Assembly (NCBI GenBank): GCA_013339895.1
Contig: JABACO010000051.1
Coordinates: 124,001-188,000 of the forward strand
DNA from: Ephydatia muelleri
Taxonomy: Eukaryota > Porifera > Demospongiae > Spongillida > Spongillidae
Direction of reading: 5' to 3'
DNA length: 64,000 bases
A model generated the notes under the pieces. The model worked only from the letters and a program-made list of their open reading frames with translations, made no database searches and was not told where the DNA came from. A program made the position numbers and the translations under genes. Shown here one piece after another: positions 11,778 through 22,192 of the stretch (position 1 is the first letter of the stretch; every line of letters starts with the position of its first letter).

Positions 11778-11960
11778 TCAGTTACTCTTGCTGGGAGCAT
11801 CACCTTGCTGAGGTTCATTGGATGTGCTGGTCTTTGGAAAGCGATTGGAAGCAACAGATTGGAAGTAGGGCTGAAAAATGTAGATGCCACTGGCAACACC
11901 CACTGCCGCTGCTACGATCAACTGAAGAGAAGAACCTTGAAAGAAAGGACGTCCTGCCAT
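11778..11960 (-). CDS. PIGBOS1-like single-pass membrane microprotein, 60 aa
   Basis: A short protein begins with an ATG placed directly after a strong acceptor (cccacacctccacag|ATG), so a 5'-UTR intron probably precedes it. Residues about 12-32 form one hydrophobic helix, LQLIVAAAVGVASGIYIFQP, followed by a polar tail rich in Ser, Asn and Pro. The pattern of small residues and the exit motif G-[IV]-YIFQP-x-F closely match vertebrate PIGBOS1, a 54-aa outer mitochondrial membrane microprotein acting at mitochondria-ER contacts. Identification rests on this one segment plus size and topology. Other tiny mitochondrial membrane proteins could share it by chance. No PIGB-like gene is visible opposite it, unlike the vertebrate arrangement. 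A possible first-exon donor on the - strand is at about 12340 (cacg|gtacgt). Confidence 0.55.
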   Translation of the reverse strand: MAGRPFFQGSSLQLIVAAAVGVASGIYIFQPYFQSVASNRFPKTSTSNEPQQGDAPSKSN

Positions 11961-12538
11961 CTGTGGAGGTGTGGGAAATGTTGACACGTAGTTCACACCA
12001 TTGACGAAACACAGTTACGCCCACTGGCTGGTCTTAGTAAAACGATGGCGTTCTTTGACCTTGTAACACTTCTCTTAACTGAGGATTGCATAGCACAATG
12101 GTTATGGTCAAATACATCTTCTGACCATAGGTAGAGTTGAGTACTATTAGTGTTTATGTGGTACACGAATTGTGAGTGCCATTTGGTCGCTGCATGCATC
12201 TCTGTCCCTATTTAATAAGGTCTTGTTCAAAGAACGGCGGTTATATCGCATGTAAGCACAGGGCGAATTCGCTATGTACTTGATCATGATAACACGGACC
12301 ATGTCACGACGAAAGGAATGAGCGCAAACGAACGTACCGTGAGTTTCGACACTGCACTGTTATTCTAAATAAAGCTTCTTCAATCCGTGCCCAGACCCAT
12401 CGATTTCAATTCCTGCGGCCTGGTGCCCAAACTCCCGCAAGTCCTGCCCGATGCTAAATTAGTTTTCCAGTACCTGACTAGTGGTATTATTAGAGAATAG
12501 ATACCAAATATATATCCTAAATGTTGGTCATCACTAAG
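11961..12538. other. Upstream region and probable 5'-UTR intron of the PIGBOS1-like gene
   Basis: On the - strand this stretch runs into the acceptor immediately before the microprotein ATG. A consensus-like donor lies at about 12340. No other gene is visible. Short + strand ORFs lack homology. Confidence 0.35.
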
Positions 12539-12547
12539 GAGCGAGTC

Positions 12548-12678
12548 TAGTCTCGTCCCCAGACCCAGATTCCCAACAGCTGCGGGTGGATTACATCACC
12601 GCTACGTGGAAAGTGGCCACGTAGCGGTGATGTAATCCACCCGCAGCTGTTAGGAATCTGGGTCTGGGGACGAGACTA
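12548..12678. mobile_element. Foldback MITE, family member 1 (131 bp, 9-bp TSD)
   Basis: An almost perfect hairpin begins TAGTCTCGTCCCCAGACCCA and ends with its reverse complement. Arms are about 60 bp around a roughly 10-base centre. It is flanked by an exact 9-bp direct repeat GAGCGAGTC (12539-12547 and 12679-12687). A 9-bp duplication plus long inverted repeats suggests a Mutator-like (MULE) non-autonomous element. A second member with the same termini but a different interior is at 34248-34370. Confidence 0.85.
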
Positions 12679-12687
12679 GAGCGAGTC

Positions 12688-14279
12688 AGCATTACCGTGC
12701 TTTCTACGAGCCTTGCATTGCTGTGAATTCAGCCTGTTAAGTGTTGTTGTAATCGATAAGGCGACTGGAACTTCGGGTTCCTCGAAGGGACGCATGCAGG
12801 ACTTCCCTGCAAGGTACATTAACAATGGTCAGCCCACCCAGTAAATAAGGACACTAATTAAGGCTAATGATTTCCTTTCACGTGGCATTTACAGTACTTG
12901 GCGTTGAGCCTTTTTTTTTTTTTTTTTTTTTTTTACAGTCGTTTGATAATTCCGAGACGGGACAACACGCAAGCCGTAATTGGGCGTGAATGGTCACTTG
13001 CATTAAAATCATTAATCAATGCAAGGCCTCTTTCAAGCATTCCTCCGTCCACTGCCAGTACCTTCTATTGCACAGCAACTAATACATGTTTAGTGTGGGG
13101 AGGGGGGGCCTTGAGATTGCCAACCTTCGGATGCTAGGCCTATGAGAAATGTCTTACAGTGTAGCTACTTTTGTGTTGAGGGATCTGGCTATTTTGAACA
13201 CATGCACTATAGGTCTGTTCCAAATATCTCTGCTTGGGACTATATACTCCAAGTACTTCACTTTGCTATGAAGAAGGTGGCATGTTTGCCTTCAACTTCA
13301 GTCTTGCTTGTTTTGACCTTAGAACACAACTCACAAGCTTTTGATTCGTACTCCCTTGTTAGGATGAGAGTTTGTGATCCAGACAATGCATCAAAGGTAT
13401 TGTCTATCTCCGGGGAGTTATAAGTACTGATCATTTGTGCAGACATCTACCAGAAGAAATGGCTAATATGGCATAGCATTGTTGAATCATCGATCAGTTG
13501 AACAAAACTGAGTTGGGTATGTCTATGCTATGGCCAAAATTAATGCTTATGTAACTCGTTTCAATACAGGTTTGACAAAAAGTGCAGTTGCAACTTTGAG
13601 GAGCTTGCATGGTATCCAACAAAAGTTCGTTAAGGCCGAATCACCTTTTTTTGCTGTGTTAAGTTACGCTTCGACTGCAGACGCTCACAGTGGATCTGGC
13701 TACTCAGTTGCATTTGCGAATTTCACATGTGCTTGATCTTTTTAACTTTGCTCAGCTTATGTATTGGACAGATTTTGAATCATGTTTTGAAAATACTACA
13801 CGTAAATATGTGTATTTAAGTATTCTTTGAGTGTCTCTGTCTTTTTCTCCCTTTAATTACCATCCTTTTCTGGCAGTATGTGATCTAGCCTCGTCCTCTA
13901 TCCCTTTATTTGCATCGTGCATAGAATGAAGTATATCTGGCTTGCATGGCTATACTAGATCCCGGCAACTCCTACAGTTTCAACCCAGCATTATAAATTG
14001 TGCAACTCCTCGGCATACTGTGTACACAGCCATTGTCAGTTAAAACACATAGTTACCTAGCGCCACATTTTAAATATAGTAAATTGATCTTTATCTACGA
14101 CTGCACATTGTACCTTGGTGCAGGCTAAACAATAAATTAGCATGCAAATGGCTGATATCAGTGACATCTTAAACAAATAGTACATAGCAACTTCATTCAA
14201 TTTATTTTTTTGCATCAGTCTTAATTTAAAACATCCCTGTCAATACAACCGTATCTAACACATAATGCAGCTTGATGAC
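12688..14279. other. Gene-poor stretch
   Basis: This contains a T-homopolymer at about 12910-12935 and ORFs of up to 93 codons (13142-13423 and 13530-13736, + strand) that match nothing I recognise. Their codon use looks like random A+T-rich sequence. I see no supported gene. Confidence 0.4.
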
Positions 14280-17200
14280 TCATTCGTTCTTTGTCTCTTT
14301 GGACTTCGGCCATGGAATGAACCGTGGTGTGTCCTGCATGTACTTCTTGTAGGACGGCCCAAGACACTTCACCAAGTCAGGTTCCTCATAATAAATAGTA
14401 GCATATACTATATAGAATGTGAAGACGGATGACATCAGCAGACGTCCCACTGTCTGCAAGGAACAATAGCATGATTTAATGTATACGCTACATGTCTATA
14501 TGAAAGATGTTGCAGCCTTATGATGAGATACTTTGCTAATGACACTGCTGATACTACCCTTTGAAGTGGCTCATACATACCAGAATAGCTACATTGTTTA
14601 TATAGAGCAATGCAGCTCAATCAATGCCCCACTGAAAAGTATGAGATGACTGATCCAGTTGTATATGATAACTACTATTACCAAAGAACAATAATATATT
14701 CACATCAGAGTAAATTTCACAACCATTAAACCAAAGGTTCTTGCTAGAAAGACCAAAAAGTATGCTCTATTAGATGCACATGGAATGTGCAAACTATAAA
14801 GTGACAAATTAAAAATTGAAATGCTGATCATTTTGCTTATTGGACTCTTTAGTTATGAAAGTTTGTACATTATAGTAGCAAACTACTTACTTATTTATAC
14901 TTATATATTTATTTATAATTAGCATACTTATTCCTGAACAAATGTAGCATTGCTGTCTAGTACATAGTGATGAGAAACAAGGATTTGGGCAGCCAGCAAA
15001 ATAGCATTATTGAGCATCCACTGAATATATAGGGCCAGTTAATTCAACATTACTTTTAATATTGCACAAGCAAACATACCATTTTTGGTGTAATCCATAG
15101 ACTAGCAATCAGACATGTGTATACTGGATGTCTTGCAAGGCCATATAATCCCGTTGTCACCAATTGTGCTTGTCCTGGTTCCCTTCAAATAACAGGTATT
15201 TGGGTTAGTTTCTGGAAAAATTGGCTATACAGCTTAAGGAGGTATAGTAGCGCTCTCATATTCCATTGAAATTGACCTTTACAACAATTAAAAGTTGCTG
15301 CTATCACTTTTATGGTTTACAACAATAGAATGAAGTATGAGACAGATGCGCTAGGCAACAACACAAGTTAGAGGTTAAACGTGATTTATTGTGGTGTGGC
15401 GGCGATTCACGCTGTAATATCAATGTATTAGTTCTTATGGCGATTGCCATAAGATCTAATACAAGATATTACATACGAATCTCACCAGAATTGTGATTCC
15501 CCGCGATTAACTCTATGCCCTCATGCATAAACATACACAAACCATACATAATTGTACAAGCACGCACGTACACACATATTCACTAACAGCACAAACAAAC
15601 AAATATCCACATAACATTTGCTATACGTCCATTAACAGTTGCCAAGGATCCAGTATTACTCATAGCTGATGTAAGTGCCCTCATCATAAAATTTGATTTC
15701 AAATATTGAGGACTCCATTAAGTTGTAAGTGACACAGACATGTGACTTCCTCTCCCCTCCCCCCCCCCCCCCCCCCCCCCCCCCGCAAAACCGAAATTGA
15801 AATTACTGTTATCAAGTAGTACGTAATATATGGTATAATGGATTTGCGTGAGCATGTACTGTATGTGTATTGTGTACTGTAAATGAGTAGACCACAGCTG
15901 GTAGTAGTTACACATGCTAAGCCCATGCACATGTTGTAAGGATCCACACCTCTTAGCAAGTGATGCACAAAATGTGACAATCATCGTGTGCATGTGTACC
16001 TCTTCAATACTCTGTTCAGGGAGTCACCGATTCCAAGTAATTGCAGCGGATTGAGCCACAGCAGGGCTAGATTTAGTAGCAAAAAATCCACAACAGCTAG
16101 ACCTGCCCAAAAGTGGAATGAAAAGTAACGTAATATTGAACAGTAGATACAATAACATTAAACTTAAATTGAAACACATTTTTGATGCAGCTCCACTTAA
16201 ATACCAATTACGGCAAATTAATGGAGGCTGAGATTGTGAAGCTGAGTGTCAATAGACTCCATACTGCTTGAACCATTTTAGAACTCATATAATATCGGAA
16301 TTCCCTGAATCATCAGTGTTTATTGTGCACAAAGCAGCAAATTTAGACGAAATCATTTTCATACACAATACATTTAGGAGTGACTAGTATTGAATAATGT
16401 CTTGAATAATGTCGTTATCATGAGCACAGTCTCTAAAACATGGCTTTAAATACAATATGAGCTGGATTTAGAAAACAAGTTTGCCTCTTACTCTTAACAT
16501 TTTATTTGGGGAGAAAGTTGTGGCCAACCACAATATATTTTCAATACAATGGTCTCAATTTCAATTCATTTTAGCACACAGTCTGTTACTCTGCCCCTTC
16601 TGCCACATGACATTATTAACACTAATGGCAGTAGAGATACGTGCATGTTTCAGAACCAATAGTATTCTCATGCAGCAGTATAGTGTATACTTCAGTTTGA
16701 TGCAGAAACTAATAGAAAGTGCATCTCAAATGACATTATTGCTTGTATACAATGCTTACTTTGTATGATGACGTGAAGTATCGGGTTCTTTACTTCCCAG
16801 ACAATGGAAGGAATAGGTTGCCAGCAGTATACGAGAAGCGCCAAAATAGAGCACACCATTATGACATAAACCTGTCTGTATATTCGCTGGGGGATGATGT
16901 AATGGAGCACTGCTTTCACGGAGTCTCTCGGCATTAGACTGGTTACAGGGAATGTTAGAAATGCTCGTCATGTTACAGTATAAGTAGCGCACGTGCACAG
17001 TACCTGTGGTGAATACCAAATGCACTCAGTAGCAACAAGTTGTTTAGAAACGGGTTCAGGACCGATAATCCCGGAGGTTGATGCCATTGAGGGTGACGAT
17101 CAACAGACAGTGGAACTATCACGTCAGCGATAAAGCCACCCAGCTGCGGTGGGGTGTGAGTACGACGCAGAAACGAGCCGATAAATTAAGGAGACACACA

Positions 17201-17422
17201 ACGCACTTACACATTCATACACGCATAGAAATACGTGGACCAGCTTACACACAAAAGCACCGATATAACACACCACACGAACACACGAGCACGACGACAG
17301 CTTCAGAATCAAACACCGAAGAGTTGTATACGGTGCTGTTAACGACGTACATAGAGATTAGCAGCAAGACCGAATAAACCAACAACAAGAGCAGCTGCTA
17401 GATGCAAGAGATCCAGAAACAT
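14280..17422 (-). CDS. MddA/NnrU/nurim-type membrane methyltransferase, 6 exons, 256 aa
   Basis: Exons in transcript order: 17351-17422, 17004-17143, 16760-16938, 16000-16102, 15080-15182, 14280-14453. All junctions are consistent in phase except that exon 5 uses an AAG-type acceptor; the total is 771 nt. The protein has an N-terminal helix (residues 1-24), then the family signature in order: an NLLLLSAFGIHHSLMPR helix, YVIM and WQPIPSIVWEVKNP, a hydrophobic pair of helices, GLYGLARHPVY (the RHP motif of isoprenylcysteine methyltransferase-like enzymes), TPKMTVGRLL, and YYEEPDLVKCLGPSYKKYM near the C-terminus. This order and the EE-DL + G-x-x-Y-x-x-Y motif match bacterial methanethiol S-methyltransferase (MddA) and NnrU-like proteins better than animal nurim. 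The likely role is SAM-dependent methylation of a small thiol or another membrane-accessible substrate; this is inferred, not shown. Human ICMT is more distant. Confidence 0.85.
15755..15785 (+). repeat. Poly(C) run in an intron of the methyltransferase gene
   Basis: About 28 consecutive C lie in the intron between exons 4 and 5 of the - strand gene, where they read as G on the transcript. Confidence 0.85.
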
Positions 17423-17869
17423 TCTTTGTTACTAACTCGAACTGATGATGTTACGCCCCTCGGTGCCCGTCCTCGTTCCCAGTCTCAGAATAATCCGACT
17501 CTAAACACTCCTGTTTGCGGCAGCATTACGGTACAGAATGCTGTAAAAAAAAAGCTTTTTTCAAGTCATCGCTTTGAGTCTAATTCGTTCTTTCGTACAC
17601 CCTACCACCGCAGTTAATAAAATTACCTATGCGCACGACGCTCTAATAGCCGCGCATCCTTTTTATACGTCCATGTAATAGAGGCGGTATCCGAGAGGGG
17701 GTACTTTGATCGTGCGTAGCACAGACGGCGACAATTGGTTTTCGGTAAGCAAGTTATAAACATCAACAGGACAGATCAAAAGACATATTTAAAACGATTA
17801 GAACCAGCCACAGTTTTTTTTAACACCTTACACGGCGTGTGTATTTTATGAATAATAGGTGCGGTTTGA
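17423..17869. promoter_or_regulatory. Head-to-head intergenic region, candidate bidirectional promoter
   Basis: About 450 bases separate the start codon of the - strand methyltransferase gene and the ATG of the + strand RAG1-N-like relic. I see no clear TATA element for either. The spacing is compatible with a shared promoter, but only the geometry supports this. Confidence 0.3.
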
Positions 17870-18976
17870 ATGGAACACGTACATGTAAACAAAGTTCAGG
17901 AGCGATGCAGGGTGTGTGGTCGCTTGCTTGTGGCACCTAGGGATAAGAAAGCAAGGCAGTCATACCAATCAATGCACAGAGCTTTCAGCAGATTTACATT
18001 CAGTATTTGGTATTGATACTCACAATGATGCTGTCAATATTCACCCACTAAAATTCTGTTATCAATGCAAACAAGTTATGGATCGAAGCATTCTAGCACA
18101 ATGCCAGCACTCTCACTACACTGTTAGTACAATTCCTTATGAGTGGAAGAAACACACTGCTGTCTAAACAAGTTAATACATGTGTACCTATATTTATCTT
18201 CATTCAGATCTGCAATCCCAGATTACCACAAGCCATACATGTGAATCTCACTCCCACAACAGGCCGTCCAGCAAAAAACAGCCTTCATAAAATCATTTCC
18301 GAAATTAGGAAGATAGCCCCACCAAGACTGTACTCACTGTATCACCAGACACTTTCGAACATGAACAACCCTGCTATTATAGAACAATTGGAATGTCCTA
18401 TCTGCTTAAATATACTGTGCCAACCTCTGGAGCTATCATGAAGAGCACTGGTTTGTACAGATTGTTTAGTCCATTGGTTCATGCTCTTTAACTGCAGTGA
18501 GGTGAATTGCCCTTGCTGCTTCATGCAGTCACCAATACAACCACAACAGCTCAAGCCAGCGCCACCCTTGGTCCAGACACTGTTGAAGGACATAATGGTG
18601 AAATGTGAGAGGTGCAAGAGGGATGTTAAGGCAGGTGACTTTGATACGCATGAGTGCAGTACTCTACCTACCAAATTGGAGGTGAAGATGGCGCCAAGGG
18701 TCCTGAAAAGACTGGCTTCCACCAACAAATATTGTTATGTACTGGAGGAAAGGTAAGTTAATTAAGCAGTGTGAATTAATGCATATGAAAACACTTTGAC
18801 ACGCGCTGACCGGTATAGAGTACTTACTTTTAGTATGTTTGATCACTGTCAAAAAAAAAACTGTGGCTACAAACCATTACAAATATCTATTAGTACCTTT
18901 AGTTCCCTTTACGAACCAACCTTTATTTCTCATTTCCTATTGTCGCAGGCGTGGAGAATCGCTTCTGCATCGAAGA
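17870..18976 (+). pseudogene. RAG1 N-terminal-domain-like gene relic (zinc motif + RING), broken
   Basis: The order of motifs follows the N-terminal third of vertebrate RAG1: CRVCG after the ATG (17870); HSVFGIDTHNDAVNIHPLKF + CYQCKQVM; YEWKKHTA then ICN; a basic/polar linker; a RING-like CPICLNILCQPLELS...LVCTDC...CPCC; and VQTLLKDIMVKCERCKRDV + DTHEC, matching the zinc-finger segment after the RAG1 RING. Segments: 17870-18161, 18208-18752 (intron acceptor cattcag, in frame) and 18949-18976. Breaks: a frame change between about 17930 and 17975, and TGA at 18439-18441 where the third RING Cys is expected. No RAG1 catalytic core or RAG2 kelch repeat follows; the sequence soon enters a LINE. 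Known relatives are RAG1, RAG1-like transposon proteins, and the molluscan N-RAG-TP element, which carries only this N-terminal part. It is probably a mobile-element relic, or an old host gene truncated by the LINE insertion. Confidence 0.8.
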
Positions 18977-19205
18977 GGTACGCTAAGACTAACCCGCTTT
19001 CAAGGCCCGTAGCTTGCCGTAGCAAGTTCACTACGCCTCGTGGTTTGCAACACAAATAGAAAAAAGGTGTTCCTTTCCTTGTAGGGTGTTAAAATGGCGT
19101 TTATTTCATCACTGTTTTTGAGTGAGCTCACGTTCCAAAGGTCTTCGGTTGTCAAGGTCGTTGTTAAGGGCATGACATCATCATTTCAATTTTTCGGAAA
19201 ACGAA

Positions 19206-19308
19206 CCTAAAACATTGGGCCGCAAACAGCTCGGTGTATGTAAAATTTGCAATTTTAAATATCTAAAAGCAATAAAGGCTGCGTCGACTGTTACCCAGGA
19301 AGGAGAGG
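19206..19308 (+). other. Short possible exon with C-x2-C motif
   Basis: An open segment encoding a basic peptide with VCKICNFKYLKAIKAA ends at a good donor (GGAGAG|GTAAGT, about 19309). It lies between the RAG1-N relic and the Pro/Ser/Gln-rich part of the LINE. I cannot tell whether it is a LINE 5' part, a host exon or chance. Confidence 0.25.
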
Positions 19309-19924
19309 TAAGTGCAGTAACGCTTCGAATAGGTCCCCAGCAGAGCAGGCATCGTCGCAGCCGTCGACCTGTACCCTGTCGCTTCCTTGCTCTTTGGTTG
19401 AAGCTAGCGCGTCTCAACCATCGTTAGCCTCTTTCCGGCCCCGTCCATCTCCACCGCTCCCATCCGCTGAAGAAGTTTATTCACCGCCGCATTCACCGCA
19501 GCCACTTAGCGCCTCACCACAAGGAGCAGCTGTTCCCCCCCCCCCCCCCCCCCCCACATTCTCCCCTTGTCCCCTCCCACATCATCCACTCGTTCTCGTT
19601 TATCTAATCGTTTTCCCGCGAATGCTTCTTCCCCCCTATGTTTAGCCGCGCACCCCGTGACAGATCTTCAAGCCCGAAGGGACCCTCCAGAGTCACAGTT
19701 ACAGCTGCCTCAATCACAGCTGCCCCAATCACAGGCCCAGCTGCTAAGTTCACACTCGGAAGATGAGCTTCGGACGGTGTTTCTTGAAGAATCCAACCCA
19801 CAATCACAGCTTCAAACTCCGTTAACCACACGACCACAACCCCCTTTCACGCCAGCCGCGAATGGATTAGCACCCTTTCACCTCGCAGCCTTCGCCTTAT
19901 TCAGTGGCGGCGGGATGGGGGGGT

Positions 19925-19959
<35 letters not shown>

Positions 19960-20015
19960 TATGCCCCCGGGCGCCGGTCGAGGGGGGGCGCCGGTCGAGG
20001 GGGGGCGCCGTCAGG
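19925..20015 (+). repeat. Poly(G) and ggcgccggtcgaggggg repeats near the left hAT end
   Basis: A run of more than 25 G is followed by a two-to-three-copy repeat of an approximately 17-bp unit (cgccggtcgagggggg). This subterminal G-rich block is matched at the right end only by shorter C/G runs (gcccccgggcgc, about 22870). Confidence 0.7.
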
Positions 20016-20599
20016 ATGTAATTTAAAAAAAAATTCTAAGTTGTCTAACAAAAATAAACAAATTTTGACGAGGAACGAGCGGATGTCATGTAGACTACGT
20101 AACGTACTTGCAAAACTGCTGAAAACGATTTATAATTAATAGGTATAAATAATTATTTTAAGAATCTGAACCTGCGTCAGCAGGTTCAATATAGGATTGA
20201 TTGAGGAGTCATGAATGTCATTAAACATTTTCAGTTGCGTCGCGAGGGACAACGAAGAAACGGATAGCTTTTCTCTTTGCAGCAATCGAACGACAACACC
20301 AAGATCTACGTTTTGGTGCTAGTTTCATGTCATAAAACTATGCCCTTCTAGACCAACTAAGAACCTGTTTCTCGTGCCCATGCCCAAAAAAATTGTTGGT
20401 CGTCGTCGTCGTCTTCTTCTCCGTCAAGTATAACTCACGCTAGGAATGGTTTTAAAGAACGGCGATAGTACCAATCGCTCCAGAATTTACCGGCGCGGTG
20501 CCCCTTAAGGTAATAAAGAAGCTACAACGAAAAAGTACTATATACGGTATGGGTATATTACTATGTTCTAAATACAGGAGTATGGATAATTTTAGGCAG

Positions 20600-20606
20600 T
20601 ATAAAT
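20600..20606 (+). promoter_or_regulatory. TATA box candidate upstream of the repeat-protein ORF
   Basis: A TATAAAT sequence (context gcagtataaatacc) stands about 80 bases before the ATG at 20685. This distance is consistent with transcription of the internal ORF from its own promoter. Confidence 0.4.
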
Positions 20607-20684
20607 ACCCCAACAGGCACAAAATTTATTTTGGTGTCAGTTTAGTCGTTACTTATTTTGGCTAGTGAAGTTGTTTTTCTAAAA

Positions 20685-21128
20685 ATGCCTTCGCGTAATC
20701 GAAAGAAGAGAACGAAGCAACGAGCGGAATACCTCCAAAAGCAAGAAGAGAACAAGGCTAAAGCCCGAGAGCGCTACAAGGCCGACCCTGAAAAAAAGAA
20801 GGCCTCTGTACGCGAGAGCTACAAGGCCGATCCTGAAAAAAAGAAGGCCTCTGTACGCGAGAGCTACAAGGCCGATCCTGAAAAAAAGAAGGCCTCTGTA
20901 CGCGAGAGCTACATCGCAAATATTGAACCTAAGCGTGCTGCTAAAAGGCAGCGATATGGAGAGGACCTCGAGGAGAACCGTGCTGCTAAAAGGCAGCGAT
21001 ATGGAGAGGACCTCGAGGAGAACCGTGCTGCTAAAAGGCAGCGATATGGAGAGGACCTCGAGGAGAACCGTGCTGTTAAAAGGCAGCGATATCAAGAGAG
21101 CGTCGAGGTTCTAGAACCGTGCTGCTAA
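20685..21128 (+). CDS. Lys/Glu/Arg-rich tandem-repeat protein inside the hAT-like element
   Basis: The start is the ATG at 20685 (A at -3); the longer open frame upstream has no ATG. The roughly 147-aa protein begins MPSRNRKKRTKQRAEYLQK. It then has three near-identical 16-residue repeats (YKADPEKKKASVRES) and four repeats of about 14 residues (RAAKRQRYGEDLEEN), and ends soon after. It is highly charged and probably helical or coiled-coil, with nuclear-localisation-like KRQR stretches. Proteins of this style occur at the N-terminus of large mobile-element proteins in sponges and some other animals; I do not know the function. The nucleotide repeats are almost identical, so the array is recent. 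The frame may continue through splicing to a longer protein. Confidence 0.6.
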   Translation: MPSRNRKKRTKQRAEYLQKQEENKAKARERYKADPEKKKASVRESYKADPEKKKASVRESYKADPEKKKASVRESYIANIEPKRAAKRQRYGEDLEENRAAKRQRYGEDLEENRAAKRQRYGEDLEENRAVKRQRYQESVEVLEPCC

Positions 21129-21877
21129 AAGGCGGATATACAGGGGTAATTCAGCTACCATTAAGGCAGCTAGAATGAGTCGGTATTGGAAGGGTCGTAG
21201 AACTACCACTACCACTACCACCCAAAGGTATGTTATAGCATGCTGTATGTACCATTTAAAATCTAAGGGCTGCTATGCACGTGGCTCATGGCTTCCTGTC
21301 ATGCACACATTAACACTCTTGTATGCCGGCATGACATATTATCAGATGTACAGTATGGCTTCCTACACGGGATGTTCCCTGGTAAAGGTCAATGTTTGTA
21401 CAAAAGGTTATTTGTACATGTACATGCATCTGTGTCTGTTACATTGTAAATGTGATGTGCAATAAAGGACTATACACATGTGTGTACTACTGTAATTGCA
21501 TTTTCAGAAATTTAATTAACAAGTCTGTCATGCGCATCCAACCCTTGCATGCAGCCGATTATCAGATGTACAGTAAGGCTTCCCACAAGTAAAAGTTCCC
21601 CATGTACATGTAAAGGGTACAAAAGGTAATTTGTGTCTCTCACATTGTTTTAAAGGTCCACTACACATGTGTGTACAGAAAATTGAGTTGTATGAAAATA
21701 AAATAATTCACGTTATGCGCAGTTGGTAAAATGTTTTGATACATGATAAGGCATAATGTGTGGTAAAATAAAAGTACTGCAACCCTATCTTCTCCCATAT
21801 AGTTACTCCCTGTTTGAGCCCAACTCTCGCACACTAGCAGAGTATGGAGTGAGTCTTGAAAAAGCAATTCTTAGGGA

Positions 21878-22192
21878 ATGGACCCACGGCCACCGCCAGC
21901 AGAAGTGCCGCCGCCGCCTGCAGCAGCGCTGGACCCACGGCCACCGCCAGCAGAAGCCCCGCCACCGCCTGCAGCAGTGCTGGACCCTCCGCCACCGCCA
22001 GCAGCAGCGCTGGACCCACCGCCTGCAGCGTTACCCCCGCTGATGCTCCCCCCAATGCTGCCCCCGCCTTTTTTACTGCCCCCGCCACCCGCATGGCCTT
22101 ACCCCGGGGGGGGGGAGAAGAAGAGGAAGAGGCCGAGGAAGAGGAGGCGGCAAAACTATTTTATCAAAAACAACTACACTTATCACTATTAA
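21878..22192 (+). CDS. Pro-rich repeat ORF with basic tail
   Basis: This open frame starts at ATG 21878. It encodes three imperfect repeats of about 16-17 residues (LDPRPPPAEAPPPPAA type), a Pro/Leu/Met stretch and a basic end KKRKRPRKRRRQ, a nuclear-localisation-like cluster. The coding strand is built from a 48-51-bp tandem repeat. It could be the last exon of the repeat-protein gene upstream (a cag acceptor lies near 21840) or only a translated minisatellite. Another frame of the same repeat is also open, which weakens the coding case. Confidence 0.35.
   Translation: MDPRPPPAEVPPPPAAALDPRPPPAEAPPPPAAVLDPPPPPAAALDPPPAALPPLMLPPMLPPPFLLPPPPAWPYPGGGEKKRKRPRKRRRQNYFIKNNYTYHY

Noticed and set aside
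11606..12004. 132-codon + strand ORF
   Set aside because: It overlaps the PIGBOS1-like exon in antisense and has no recognisable domain.
13142..13736. Two ORFs (93 and 68 codons) as a small gene
   Set aside because: No homology, no consistent splice pattern and no repeat support.
18439..18441. TGA read as selenocysteine at the RING zinc ligand
   Set aside because: No SECIS-like element was identified and an independent frame break exists upstream; a nonsense mutation is simpler.
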